DNA of 64,000 bases from assembly GCA_963700745.1 (NCBI GenBank), contig CAVOYT010000002.1:186001-250000 (forward strand), written 5' to 3'. The translations under genes and the position numbers were made by a program. A model generated the notes under the pieces. The model was not told the DNA's origin. It did no database searches and saw only the letters and a program-made list of their open reading frames with translations. Of the stretch, positions 52,922 to 61,934 are shown one piece after another; the first letter of the stretch is position 1; each line of letters begins with the position of its first letter. The stretch is from UBA10649 sp963700745. Its GTDB lineage: Bacteria; Actinomycetota; Actinomycetes; S36-B12.

Positions 52922-52957
52922 GATAGTGGGGGCGGGCTTCGGCCCGCCCCCACTATC
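52922..52957 (+). terminator. Perfect 16-bp hairpin with TTCG tetraloop
   Basis: Arms 52922-52937 and 52942-52957 pair perfectly around the very stable TTCG loop, 17 nt after the binding-protein stop. It separates that gene from the hydroxyquinol dioxygenase gene downstream. Confidence 0.85.
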
Positions 52958-53007
52958 GTCGTTTCGGGTCCCGCCTCCCGGACCCCCGAGACCAGAGGAA
53001 GGTGCCC

Positions 53008-53844
53008 ATGGAGCACATGACCGAGGACCAGCTGACCGATGAGGTCGTCTCGCGGCTGGAGGCCACCCCGGACACTCGCCTGCGTGAGGTGATGCAGGCG
53101 CTGGTGAGGCACCTGCATGCCTTTGCCAAGGAGGTCCGGCTGACGGACGACGAGTGGATGACCGGCATCCAGTTCCTCACCGCGACCGGGCATATGTGTG
53201 ATGACGTACGCCAGGAGTTCATCCTGTTGTCAGACACACTCGGGGTGTCCTCGCTCGTTGACCTGATCAACCACTCGGACGTCGAGTCGATGGCGACGGA
53301 GCCGACCATCCTCGGACCGTTCTACGTGCCGGAATCCCCGTGGCGGGAGAACGGCGACTCCATCGTCGAGTACGACGACGGCGGGCAGCCGACGGTTCTG
53401 CACGGCCGGGTGACCGATCCGGACGGTGCGCCCATCTCCGGTGCGGTCGTCGACATCTGGCACAACGCGGCGACCGGGTTCTACGCCGTGCAGCAGCCTG
53501 GAATCCAGCCACCGACGAACCTGCGCGGCCGGTTCCGCACCGACGCCGACGGTAGGTACGAGGTACGTACTGTGCGACCGGTGCCGTACCCGATCCCGGC
53601 CGACGGCCCAGTCGGTCAACTGCTTCGCGATACAGGCCGACATGAATGGCGCGCTGCCCACATCCACGCCAAGGTGTCCGCCGACGGATTCCAGTCGCTG
53701 ACCACGCACGTCTTCGACCGGGAGAGCGACTACCTCGATTCAGACACCGTGTTCGGGGTCAAGGACTCACTGATGGCGGACTTCGTGCCGGGAGCTGATG
53801 GTGTTCTCGTCTGCGACTACGACATCGTCCTGTCACGCTTGTAG
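53008..53844 (+). CDS. Hydroxyquinol 1,2-dioxygenase (intradiol)
   Basis: A 278-residue intradiol dioxygenase. The Fe(III) ligands of the family (two Tyr, two His) are visible in ATGFYAVQ, VRPVPYPIPADG and AAHIHAKV, and LRGRFRTDADGRYEV is the family signature. The PYPIPADGPVG segment is typical of hydroxyquinol rather than catechol dioxygenases. It would convert hydroxyquinol to maleylacetate, which the reductase at 39209 uses. ATG 53008 follows AGGAAGG; GTG 53002 is too close to that site. Distinct in fold from HapCD. Confidence 0.88.
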   Translation: MEHMTEDQLTDEVVSRLEATPDTRLREVMQALVRHLHAFAKEVRLTDDEWMTGIQFLTATGHMCDDVRQEFILLSDTLGVSSLVDLINHSDVESMATEPTILGPFYVPESPWRENGDSIVEYDDGGQPTVLHGRVTDPDGAPISGAVVDIWHNAATGFYAVQQPGIQPPTNLRGRFRTDADGRYEVRTVRPVPYPIPADGPVGQLLRDTGRHEWRAAHIHAKVSADGFQSLTTHVFDRESDYLDSDTVFGVKDSLMADFVPGADGVLVCDYDIVLSRL

Positions 53845-53864
53845 CCGGCGCGGGGCCGCAGGCG

Positions 53865-54938
53865 TCAGCAGATGCGGGGCAGCTGCTCCGACAGGGGCAG
53901 GTCGACGACGCGGGTGCCGCCGATGCCGGTTCGGGCGACGACGACTCCCGGATGATCGGCGACGACGTGGCCGATGAGGGTCGCGCCCGTCCCGTACTCA
54001 TGTGCGCGCATGAGCTCCAGCGCTCGATCGGCGTCGTCGGCGTCCACGAACGCCACCAGCTTGCCCTCGTTGGCCACGTACAACGGATCTAGGCCCAGGA
54101 AGCCACAGGCGGCTCGCACGTCGTCCGGCACGGGAACGTCACGCTCGACGATCTGCATGCCGGTTCCTGAGGACCGCGCGATCTCGTTGAGGGTCGCTGC
54201 CACGCCGCCACGGGTGGGGTCGCGCATCATGTGGACGGCCACGCCCGCGGTCAGGAGGGTGTCGACGAGCCCGTTGAGCGGCGCACTGTCGGTGACGATG
54301 TCGCTGCCGAACTCCAGTCCTTCTCGGACGCTCATCACGGCGATCCCGTGCATCCCGATCGGACCGGACACGATGATCGCGTCGCCCGGTCGCACCCGGT
54401 GCGGGCCAAGATCGACTCCATCCGGGATGAGGCCGATCCCGGCCGTGTTGATGTAGACACCGTCGCCACTGCCGGCGTCGACGACCTTGGTGTCGCCCGT
54501 CACGATCGAGACCCCGGCGTGACGGGCTGCAGCGCCCATGGTCTCGGCGATGACGCCGAGCTCATCGATCGGCATGCCCTCCTCGAGGATCACGCCGACG
54601 GAGAGTGCGAAGGGGCGCGCCCCCGTCATGCACACGTCGTTGATGGTGCCGTTCACGGCGAGGTCGCCGACGTTGCCCCCGGGGAAGAACCGTGGCCGGA
54701 CGACGTAGGAATCGGTGCTGAACGCCAGCCGAGCGCCCCCGGCCTCAAGCACCGCGGCATCCCCAAGCTGCTTCAGCGCCGCGTCGTTCACGGTCCCGGA
54801 GAACGCCGGAACGAACAGGTGCTCGATGAGCTCGCCGGACAGCCGCCCGCCCCCGCCGTGGCCCATCACCACGGCCGGGTAGTCGCGCAGCGGCAGTGGG
54901 CAGGACCAGTTCTCCAGGTCCAGATCACGTTGGGTCAT
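53865..54938 (-). CDS. hypE: Hydrogenase maturation protein HypE
   Basis: HypE dehydrates a carbamoyl group on its C-terminal Cys to thiocyanate, the source of the CN ligands of the [NiFe] site. Visible: VVMGHGGGGRLSGELIEH, STDSYVVRPRFFPGG, VTGDTKVVDAGSGDG and the exact C-terminus PRIC. ATG 54938 overlaps the HypD stop. Last gene of the minus-strand hydrogenase operon, convergent with the hydroxyquinol dioxygenase gene. Confidence 0.96.
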   Translation of the reverse strand: MTQRDLDLENWSCPLPLRDYPAVVMGHGGGGRLSGELIEHLFVPAFSGTVNDAALKQLGDAAVLEAGGARLAFSTDSYVVRPRFFPGGNVGDLAVNGTINDVCMTGARPFALSVGVILEEGMPIDELGVIAETMGAAARHAGVSIVTGDTKVVDAGSGDGVYINTAGIGLIPDGVDLGPHRVRPGDAIIVSGPIGMHGIAVMSVREGLEFGSDIVTDSAPLNGLVDTLLTAGVAVHMMRDPTRGGVAATLNEIARSSGTGMQIVERDVPVPDDVRAACGFLGLDPLYVANEGKLVAFVDADDADRALELMRAHEYGTGATLIGHVVADHPGVVVARTGIGGTRVVDLPLSEQLPRIC

Positions 54939-56038
54939 GCGCTGACCGGGCTGTCGATCCGCCGGAACTGGTAGTAGGCGGCGCATGCGCCCTCGCTCGA
55001 CACCATGGGTGCACCGAGCGGATTGCGCGGTGTGCACTCCTTGCCGAAGGCGGCGCAGGCATTCGGCTTGATGAGTCCCTGCAGGACCTCCCCGCTTCGG
55101 CACAGTGGCGACTCCTCGGCGTGGATCCCGGTCACCTCGAACCTCAGCTCGGCATCGAAGTCGGAGTAGGCGTCGCTGAGCCGCCAACCGGACTGCGGGA
55201 TCGTGCCGATGCCGCGCCAGGCGCGGTCGCAGGTTGTGAAGACGTCTCGGACCACGGCCTGCGCCGCCGGGTTCCCTTCGGGCTGGACGGCGCGGGCGTA
55301 GGCGTTCTCCAGCTCGGCTCGGCCCTGCTCGAGTTGGAGCAGGACCCGCCGGATGCCCTCGAGCACGTCGAGCGGCTCGAACCCGGTCACCACGATCGGC
55401 ACCTGGTACTCCTCGACGAGCGGGACGTACTCGCTCATCCCCATGACGGTGCACACATGACCGGCAGCGAGGAAGCCCTGCACCCTGCGCGAGGGCGAGT
55501 CCATGATCGCGCGGATGGCCGGTGGCACGAGGACGTGCGACACCAGGAGCGAGAAGTTGGTGACGCCCAGCTGCTTCGCCATCGTGACTGTCATCGCGTT
55601 CGCCGGGGCGGTTGTCTCGAAGCCGATGCCGAAGAAGACCACCTGCTTGTCGGGATTGGCCTGCGCCAGGCGCACGGCATCGAGCGGTGAGTAGACGATG
55701 CGGACGTCCCCGCCCGCGCTCTTGATCCGGAACAGATCGGTGCTGGATCCAGGCACTCGGATCATGTCCCCGAACGAGCAGAAGATGACGTCCGGGCGCG
55801 CGGCGATCGCGAGCGCGCGGTCGATGGTCTCCAGCGGCGTGACGCAGACCGGGCAGCCCGGACCGTGGATCAGCTCCACTCCATCGGGCAGGAGCTGGTC
55901 GATGCCGTTGCGGATGATCGTGTGGGTCTGGCCGCCGCAGACCTCCATGATCGCCCACGGCCGGGTGACCGTCTGCCGGATCTGGTCAAGCAGGCGCTGC
56001 GCGGCATCCGGGTCGGAGAACTCGTCCAGGTACTTCAT
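54935..56038 (-). CDS. hypD: Hydrogenase maturation protein HypD
   Basis: HypD (367 residues) is the [4Fe-4S] scaffold that with HypC assembles Fe(CN)2CO. Conserved cysteine motifs: EVCGGQTH, GPGCPVCVTP, AGHVCTVMG and the C-terminal cluster-binding group CRSGEVLQG, ACAAFGKEC. The gene overlaps hypE by 4 bp and follows hypC by 6 bp. Confidence 0.96.
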   Translation of the reverse strand: MKYLDEFSDPDAAQRLLDQIRQTVTRPWAIMEVCGGQTHTIIRNGIDQLLPDGVELIHGPGCPVCVTPLETIDRALAIAARPDVIFCSFGDMIRVPGSSTDLFRIKSAGGDVRIVYSPLDAVRLAQANPDKQVVFFGIGFETTAPANAMTVTMAKQLGVTNFSLLVSHVLVPPAIRAIMDSPSRRVQGFLAAGHVCTVMGMSEYVPLVEEYQVPIVVTGFEPLDVLEGIRRVLLQLEQGRAELENAYARAVQPEGNPAAQAVVRDVFTTCDRAWRGIGTIPQSGWRLSDAYSDFDAELRFEVTGIHAEESPLCRSGEVLQGLIKPNACAAFGKECTPRNPLGAPMVSSEGACAAYYQFRRIDSPVSA

Positions 56039-56044
56039 GACGGC

Positions 56045-56305
56045 TCAGCGGGTGTCGATCGTGGGGTTGAGCTCCTCGTCGAGCAGGCCGACGCTCTTGA
56101 ACAGCTCGAGGGTCTCCAGGGCTGACTTCTCGTCGAGCTTCGTCAACGCGAATCCCACATGGACGATGGTGTAGTCGCCGACGGTCACATCCGGCACGTA
56201 GGCGAGGCAGACCTCCTTGCGCACACCGCCGAAATCGACCGTGGCCATGCGAGTGCCGTCGGCCTCCCAGACGTTCTCGACCCTGCCGGGAACTCCCAGG
56301 CACAT
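56045..56305 (-). CDS. hypC: Hydrogenase assembly chaperone HypC
   Basis: HypC (86 residues) begins MCLGVPGRV; the Cys at position 2 binds the iron-ligand intermediate and delivers it to the large-subunit precursor. The C-terminal KLDEKSALETLEL helix is also conserved. ATG 56305 follows GGGAG. Confidence 0.96.
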   Translation of the reverse strand: MCLGVPGRVENVWEADGTRMATVDFGGVRKEVCLAYVPDVTVGDYTIVHVGFALTKLDEKSALETLELFKSVGLLDEELNPTIDTR

Positions 56306-56306
56306 G

Positions 56307-58580
56307 TCACGTACTCCCTTCCGCGAAGATCGCGCCGCCCGCTGCTGCCACGGCCACCTGCCCCAGAGCGAGCCCGCCGTCGTTGGGCGGGACCAGCCGG
56401 TGGACGAGCACAGTGAAGCCCTCGTCGCCAAGCCTGCCCTGACATGCCTGCGTGAGTACAGCGTTTGCGAAGACTCCTCCTGTCAGACCGAGGGTGGCGA
56501 CCCCCGTCCGCTGCCGCAGCGTGACCGCGGCCGCCGTCACGGTATCCGCGATCCCCTCGTGGAACGCACGTGCGGCCTCGTGGGGCGGGACGCCGTCGCG
56601 GGCTGCGGCCACGGCCGCTCTGACGGTGCCGGACGGGTCGAGGATCAGTCCGTCGGAGGCCTCCGTGACGGCTGGAGCCCAGGCGGAGGAACCGTCGGGC
56701 GGCGCTGTCGTGGCGGCCAGCGCCTCGAGCTCGATCGCCGCCTGGCCCTCGTAGTGGACGCTGTGACGGACGTTCAGCAGGGAGGCGACCGCGTCGAACA
56801 GGCGTCCCATGCTCGTCGTCGGCGTGCAGCCGGCTCCGGTCTCCAGCATCCGACCGACGACGGCGATCTCGTTCGGCTCGGCCGCCTGGAGCAGGTGGGG
56901 GACCGAGGCGACCGGCACCCCGGCGGCAGCCAGGTGGGCCATCGCCGTGCGCAGCGGGCGCCGGATCGCCGCGTCTCCGCCGGGGAGCATCACCGGCCTG
57001 AGGTGTCCGACCCGCTCCACGCGCGCGTAGGAGCCCATCAGCACCTCGCCGCCCCAGATCGCCCCGTCGGTCCCGTAGCCGGTGCCGTCGAAGACGAAGC
57101 CGAGCACGGGTTCGTCCGGAGCCCATCGGTGCTCGGCGAGGAGGGAGGCCAGGTGGGCATGGTGATGCTGGACGGTGAGGTGCGGCACCTCTCGTCGGGC
57201 GGCCTCCTCGGCGGCCCAGCGGCGAGACAGGTATCCGGGATGCGCATCGCTCACGATGGACGCGGGCACCACGCGCTGCAGCGTCGTCAGCATCTGCGCG
57301 GTACGTCCCAGCAGGGCCAGGGTCTCCAGGTTCTCGGTGTCACCGATGTGCTGGCTCAGCCACGCGTGTCGGCCCTGCGCGACGGCGATGGCGGTCTTGA
57401 TCTCGCCGCCGACCGCCAGCACGGGGGGCGACTCAAGCGGGATCGTGACCGGGAGTGGGGCGAATCCGCGGCTGCGGCGCACGGGCTGGGTCGTGCCGCT
57501 GGCGCTGCGCAGCACCGAGTCGTCACACGCGACGTGGATCCGCCGGTCGTGATGCACGAGCAGGTCGGCCAGGGCCGACAGTCTCTCCCGCGCCTCCTGG
57601 GGGTCGGTGCAGATGGGCTCGTCCGAGACGTTCCCGCTGGTCATGACGAGGACGCTGGGCGCTCCGGCATCGAACAGCAGGTGATGCACGGGCGCATAGG
57701 GGAGCATGACGCCGAGGTACCCGTTGCCCGGGGCGACGGACTGCTGCAGCGGCGGATCGGTGGACGGGGCCAGGACGATGGGCCGCGCGGCGGACGTGAC
57801 GGAATCCCGGGCCGTCGCGTCCAAGTGCACGATGCTCATGGCAGTGTCGAGATCGGGCACCATGAGGGCGAACGGCTTGCCCCCACGGGCCTTGCGTTCG
57901 CGCAGCCTGTCGACGGCCGCGGGTTGGCGCGCGTCGCAGACCAGGTGGTAGCCGCCGATCCCCTTCAGGGCGACGACAAGCCCCTCCCGAAGGGCGTCGA
58001 CGATCCGTGGGATGTCCGTGTCCATCGACGGACCGCACGCCGGGCAGGCGGTCGGCTGCGCGTGGAAACGGCGTGACGTCGGGTCGTCGTACTCCTCCTG
58101 GCACTGGTCGCACAGTGGGAAGTCGGCCATGGTCGTGTTCGGTCGGTCGTACGGCAGTCCGGTGACGATCGTGTAGCGGGGACCGCAGTGGGTGCACGCG
58201 ATGAAGGGGTAGCCGAACCGTCGGTCGGCTGGGTTGCGCATCTCGGCAAGGCAGTCGTCGCACACCGCCGTGTCCGGAGGGACCGAGGTCGTCCCCACGG
58301 CAGGCGTGCTCGGCGCGATGACGAACGAGGTGGTGGGCAGCGGGGGAAGATCCCGAACGATGACCGATTCCACGTGCGACATGCGAGGACCACGGTGCAC
58401 GGCGGCGAGGAAGTCAGCCAAGGCGTCGTCCGGGCCCTGCGCGTCGATGAACACGCCGGCGCTGTCATTGCCGACGTGGCCCACGAGGCCTCGTCGGGTG
58501 GCCTCGCCGTGCACATAGGGCCGGAAGCCGACACCCTGCACGACTCCTGTCACGCGAACCTCGACCCGACGCACCGTCAC
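56307..58580 (-). CDS. hypF: Carbamoyltransferase HypF
   Basis: HypF (757 residues) carbamoylates HypE. Domains in order: acylphosphatase (VTGVVQGVGFRPYVHGEA), two zinc fingers (CDDC...CTHC and CDQC...CPAC), YrdC-like domain (LVVALKGIGGYHLVCDA), and Kae1-like domain with VQHHHAHLASLLAEH. The start GTG 58580 overlaps the NHL stop (GTGA). Confidence 0.96.
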   Translation of the reverse strand: MTVRRVEVRVTGVVQGVGFRPYVHGEATRRGLVGHVGNDSAGVFIDAQGPDDALADFLAAVHRGPRMSHVESVIVRDLPPLPTTSFVIAPSTPAVGTTSVPPDTAVCDDCLAEMRNPADRRFGYPFIACTHCGPRYTIVTGLPYDRPNTTMADFPLCDQCQEEYDDPTSRRFHAQPTACPACGPSMDTDIPRIVDALREGLVVALKGIGGYHLVCDARQPAAVDRLRERKARGGKPFALMVPDLDTAMSIVHLDATARDSVTSAARPIVLAPSTDPPLQQSVAPGNGYLGVMLPYAPVHHLLFDAGAPSVLVMTSGNVSDEPICTDPQEARERLSALADLLVHHDRRIHVACDDSVLRSASGTTQPVRRSRGFAPLPVTIPLESPPVLAVGGEIKTAIAVAQGRHAWLSQHIGDTENLETLALLGRTAQMLTTLQRVVPASIVSDAHPGYLSRRWAAEEAARREVPHLTVQHHHAHLASLLAEHRWAPDEPVLGFVFDGTGYGTDGAIWGGEVLMGSYARVERVGHLRPVMLPGGDAAIRRPLRTAMAHLAAAGVPVASVPHLLQAAEPNEIAVVGRMLETGAGCTPTTSMGRLFDAVASLLNVRHSVHYEGQAAIELEALAATTAPPDGSSAWAPAVTEASDGLILDPSGTVRAAVAAARDGVPPHEAARAFHEGIADTVTAAAVTLRQRTGVATLGLTGGVFANAVLTQACQGRLGDEGFTVLVHRLVPPNDGGLALGQVAVAAAGGAIFAEGST

Positions 58581-59797
58581 GGGGATCGCTCCACCCTCCA
58601 GACCATGACGCGGTTGTTGCCCGAGTCGGCGATCGCGAGCAGGTCGCCGGCCAGGCTCAGGCCGTAGGGCCAGCACAGGGAGTCGTCAGTGACGGCCGAC
58701 CAGCGGTTCTCGCCGTTGGCGTCCATGTCCGGCTGCCCGAGCACCGTGTCAGCAGGGGCGCCGATCTTGCCGCGGGGGAGCCCATGCCACACGAGGACCC
58801 GGTTGTTGGACGTGTCGGCGACGAAGAGCCGGTCCTCGTCCGCCACCACCGAATACGGGAATCGCATGCGCTGGGCCGTCTGCGGTCGGATCTTGAACTC
58901 CTCCATGCTGCCCAGATCGTCCTGGCCGAGAACGCCGTCGGCCGGCCGGTCACCGTCGCTCGGCGGCGGCGACCAGCTCAGGACGCGATGGTCGCCGGCA
59001 TCGGCCACGAAGAGGGTCCGACCATCGCCCGCGACGGCGTGCGGCCATCGGAATGAGCGGCCCCCACGCCTTCGCCTCGGTTGTCCTCGCGCTGGTCCGC
59101 ATCGTCCTGCCCGAGCAGCACGTCGGCTGGTCGAGTCGGGTCCGGCAGGCCGGGGCCACGCCAGCCCAGCACGCGTCGGTTGCCGGTGTCGGTCACCCAG
59201 AACATGTCGTCGACGTGGGCGCAGCCGAACGGCCAGTACAGCGTCGACAGGGTGGGGTTGCCGCCGCGGTTGGCATCGACCGCAGTGCAGGTCTGCCTGC
59301 CCGATGACCCACGTCGGCGGCGCGAAGTCCTCTTCCGGGATCCCGTCCCAGGCCAGGACGCGATGATGCCAGGCATCGCACACGACCAGTCGACCGTCGA
59401 TGACGGTCACGCCGGTGGGGAGGTATACGCCGCGTGCGGTGTCGGCGCCACCGGCCGCCGGGCCCTCGCTGGTGAAGTCCGGCTGGCCCAGGACCACGTC
59501 CGCGTCGGCCCCGTCGTCCTCGGGGAAGGTGAGCCAGATCAGCACCCGATGGTTGCCGGTGTCCGTGACGACGATCCGCCTGCCGTCCGTCCACACCCCG
59601 CGGGGTGCATACATCTGCGACGGCGTCGGATTGGCCGGAGGCAGCGCCAGCCCGCCGGGCGATGCGCCGCCGAGGCGGAGCACCGGATGGGCGACCGCTC
59701 CGGCCGACGACCATGTCGACGTCCTCGTTGCCGGGACGGCGGCGCCGGACAGCCACGGAGCACGGCCGATGGAGACCGACCGCGAGGTCTCGCTCAC
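58577..59797 (-). CDS. NHL-repeat six-bladed propeller protein of the hydrogenase operon
   Basis: Six NHL-type repeats are visible, each with the pattern of a V-A/T-D-x-x-N/D-x-R-V-L-x-W strand: VVTDTGNHRVLIW, VVCDAWHHRVLAW, WVTDTGNRRVLGW, FVADAGDHRVLSW, FVADTSNNRVLVW, AIADSGNNRVMVW. Each is followed by a (V/I)(L/I)GQ-D/A segment. Two indels, near 59280-59295 and at CCCCC 59061-59065, break the frame in the middle; correcting them restores repeat 3. Length is about 406 residues. Such NHL genes recur in group 1h hydrogenase operons but their function is unknown. GTG 59797 overlaps the NifU-like stop. Confidence 0.85.
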   Translation of the reverse strand: MSETSRSVSIGRAPWLSGAAVPATRTSTWSSAGAVAHPVLRLGGASPGGLALPPANPTPSQMYAPRGVWTDGRRIVVTDTGNHRVLIWLTFPEDDGADADVVLGQPDFTSEGPAAGGADTARGVYLPTGVTVIDGRLVVCDAWHHRVLAWDGIPEEDFAPPTWVIGQADLHCGRCQPRRQPHPVDAVLAVRLRPRRRHVLGDRHRQPTRAGLAWPRPAGPDSTSRRAARAGRCGPARGQPRRRRGGRSFRWPHAVAGDGRTLFVADAGDHRVLSWSPPPSDGDRPADGVLGQDDLGSMEEFKIRPQTAQRMRFPYSVVADEDRLFVADTSNNRVLVWHGLPRGKIGAPADTVLGQPDMDANGENRWSAVTDDSLCWPYGLSLAGDLLAIADSGNNRVMVWRVERSP

Positions 59798-60339
59798 TCG
59801 ACTGGACGGCCGACGGTGATCGTGTCCAGGCCGATGAACGTGCGTCCGGGCTCGGGCGTGACCTCCTGGACTCCCTTGAGTCCCGGGACGCGCTGCCTGA
59901 TGACTCCCATGATCTCGTCCTTGGTCTCCTGGCTCGGCGCGCTGCAGCCAGTCCCGAACCTGACGTACGCGATGTCCCCGCGGACCTCCTCGACCTCGAG
60001 TTCCACCGAACTGGTGACGAGATAGGGGCGGATCTGCTCGACCACGCGAAGGACGTCGAGGGTCCGGTCGGTGCGGATGAGCCCATGCGAGACGAACAGG
60101 GCCATCACCTCGGGCCGCTCGACCGCCTCGTACAGGAGTTCGCCGCCACGCTCGTCCTCGCGCAGCAGTTGGACCAGGGTGATCAGGCCCTGCTTGTTGA
60201 ACTCCGTGATGGCCTCGATGGTGTCGCGCAGCAGTCCTTGCGCCTCGGGATCAAGGTGGGAGACGCGGTCGCGCAACTGGTCGATGTGCTCGGCGAGGTC
60301 CTCGAACGAGTCGGGCTGCGTGGACGTGGTGTCGGTCAT
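59794..60339 (-). CDS. NifU-C-like protein lacking the CxxC pair
   Basis: The 181-residue protein has a helical N-terminus (EDLAEHIDQLRDRVSHLDPE) and a C-terminal NifU-like domain (LEVEEVRGDIAYVRFGTGC, then DEIMGVIRQRVPGLKGVQEV). In canonical NifU/Nfu the scaffold site is GxCxxCPSS; here the sequence is GTGCSAPSQET, with only the first Cys. It therefore cannot hold a cluster in the usual way alone. Homologues accompany hydrogenase genes (HupJ/HyaE-like roles are possible). ATG 60339 follows GGGGAC. Confidence 0.82.
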   Translation of the reverse strand: MTDTTSTQPDSFEDLAEHIDQLRDRVSHLDPEAQGLLRDTIEAITEFNKQGLITLVQLLREDERGGELLYEAVERPEVMALFVSHGLIRTDRTLDVLRVVEQIRPYLVTSSVELEVEEVRGDIAYVRFGTGCSAPSQETKDEIMGVIRQRVPGLKGVQEVTPEPGRTFIGLDTITVGRPVE

Positions 60340-60350
60340 GGCGTCCCCTG

Positions 60351-60710
60351 TCATGAGTAGATCTGCTGCCGCTGGATCAGCTGTCTGGCCATCGACGTGA
60401 GGACGTCGGCGAAGGCCGCGTGGGCCAGTCGCTCGAGCACCTCGATGACCGGGCCACCGTCGTCGGGTGGCAGATTCCGTCGCTCGAGCGCCTCGAGGAC
60501 GAAGCAGTAGCCCCCCGCGTTGTTGAGCAGGTTCTCCTCGAAGAAGGCCTGCACGAACTCCCCGCGGAACACGCCCTCGCCCTCGGGGTCGGCATCGAGT
60601 CGACTCATCGCGGCATCGGGGCCGCCGCAGCGATGAACCACCCGCTCGGTGAAGTTCCCGGTCGCCTCCTGCAGCATGAGCTCGAACTGCTGGCGCAGGA
60701 AGAGCTCCAT
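60351..60710 (-). CDS. Conserved hydrogenase-operon protein of unknown function
   Basis: A 119-residue, mostly helical acidic protein (MELFLRQQFELMLQEATGNF, FVQAFFEENLLNNAGGYCFV, VLERLAHAAFADVLTSM). No family recognised. Its start overlaps the upstream stop by one base (TGATG), and it is followed 11 bp later by the NifU-like gene, so it belongs to the hydrogenase operon. Confidence 0.75.
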   Translation of the reverse strand: MELFLRQQFELMLQEATGNFTERVVHRCGGPDAAMSRLDADPEGEGVFRGEFVQAFFEENLLNNAGGYCFVLEALERRNLPPDDGGPVIEVLERLAHAAFADVLTSMARQLIQRQQIYS

Positions 60711-61934
60711 CAGGAACCGCTCCGCGCCAGATCCTCGGCCTCGGTGAGTCCGGCCAGGACCTCGTCGACGCTGGCTGCTGAGTCGACGTCGCCGGCGCGC
60801 TCGAAGAGGTCGCGGGCCGAGGTGAGCCGTTCGCGGGCATCGCCGAAGACGCCCAGATGGCCCAGCGCATTGCCCTGATTGGCGAGGATGCGGGCATACC
60901 CGAGCGGGTCGGCCACGGGGTCGCGGTACTGGAGCAGCTCCTCGTACAGCTGGACGGCCTCGTCGAGGTTGTCGGCCTGATGCACGCTGGGCAGGTACTG
61001 CAGCGCGTTGGCGAGGTTCAGCTGCGTGCTCGCCCACGCGACCGGATGGGTCTGCGGCGAGTAGACCCGCAGGGCGGCCCGCATCGACGTCACCGCGACG
61101 CCGATGCGGATCCGGTCGCCGTCGTCGCTCATCGGCATGACGAGGTACGCGAGCGCCAGGTGCTGATTGCACACCGCGAACATCTCGGGGTACGTGTCCT
61201 CGCGGAAGATCTTGGTCGCCTCGGTCAGGTCGGCGACGACGGCCAGCAGGGCGCCGCGCTCCGTCCCGGCCAGTTGCTGCCGGGCGAGCGCACGGGTCAC
61301 CTGGAGCTCGGCCCGCAGCTCGCGCGGCGCGGTCAGGGGCAGGCGCTTGACGGCCAGGTCGGCCTCACGCGCGGAGGCGGCCGGGTCGTCGAGGGCATCA
61401 CGCAGGAGCTCGGCGCGATTCAGCCGCAGGGATGCGGCCAGGATCGGGCTGCCGGCTTCGTCGGCCTGCACGGGCGCCCTCGGCCAGCTCGTCGACCGCC
61501 ACGGCAACGTCGCCGCGCTCCAGGGCGGCCGACGCCCGTGCGCTGCGCACGACGGCGGCGACCTCGCCGGTGGCTCCGTCGGCTTCGGGGGGCGTGTCGA
61601 TGAGTCCGACGCTGAACCGCGCCGTGTCCACCAGCGCGCGAAGGTCGCCGGTCGTCTCGTCGGCGAGAGCAGCCCATTCCTCGTCGCCCCCCACGAGCAC
61701 TGCCCGGTTGTAGCGGCTGACCAGGTCGTCGCCCGGGAGGTCGGCCACGGCCTGATCGAGGTCCTCGTCGAGGGCGCGCCGCAGGAACTCCGTCCCCGAG
61801 GGCCACTCCTCCGGCACGAGCCCGCTGACGAGCGCCGCGGCCACGTCGTCAGCACCGTCAGGCAGCAGCAGCATCCCGGCGGGCCAGGGGAGTGCTCCGA
61901 CCGGCTGAGGCCGGGGGCTGGGAGGCAGGTTCAT
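60710..61934 (-). CDS. TPR-like helical-repeat protein of the hydrogenase operon
   Basis: A protein of about 407 residues made of helical repeats of TPR type (AALRVYSPQTHPVAWASTQL, NLDEAVQLYEELLQY, YARILANQGNALGHLG). The N-terminal 150 residues and the rest are in different frames; an indel near 61475-61485 (GGGCGCCC) joins AVDELAEGAR to QADEAGSPILAAS. TPR proteins are protein-binding scaffolds, and this one recurs with group 1h hydrogenases. Its ATG overlaps the previous gene's corrected stop (ATGA). Confidence 0.78.

Noticed and set aside
53008..53844. Assignment as catechol 1,2-dioxygenase
   Set aside because: The PYPIPADGPVG segment and the nearby maleylacetate reductase fit hydroxyquinol better; no muconate cycloisomerase for the catechol ortho route is present.
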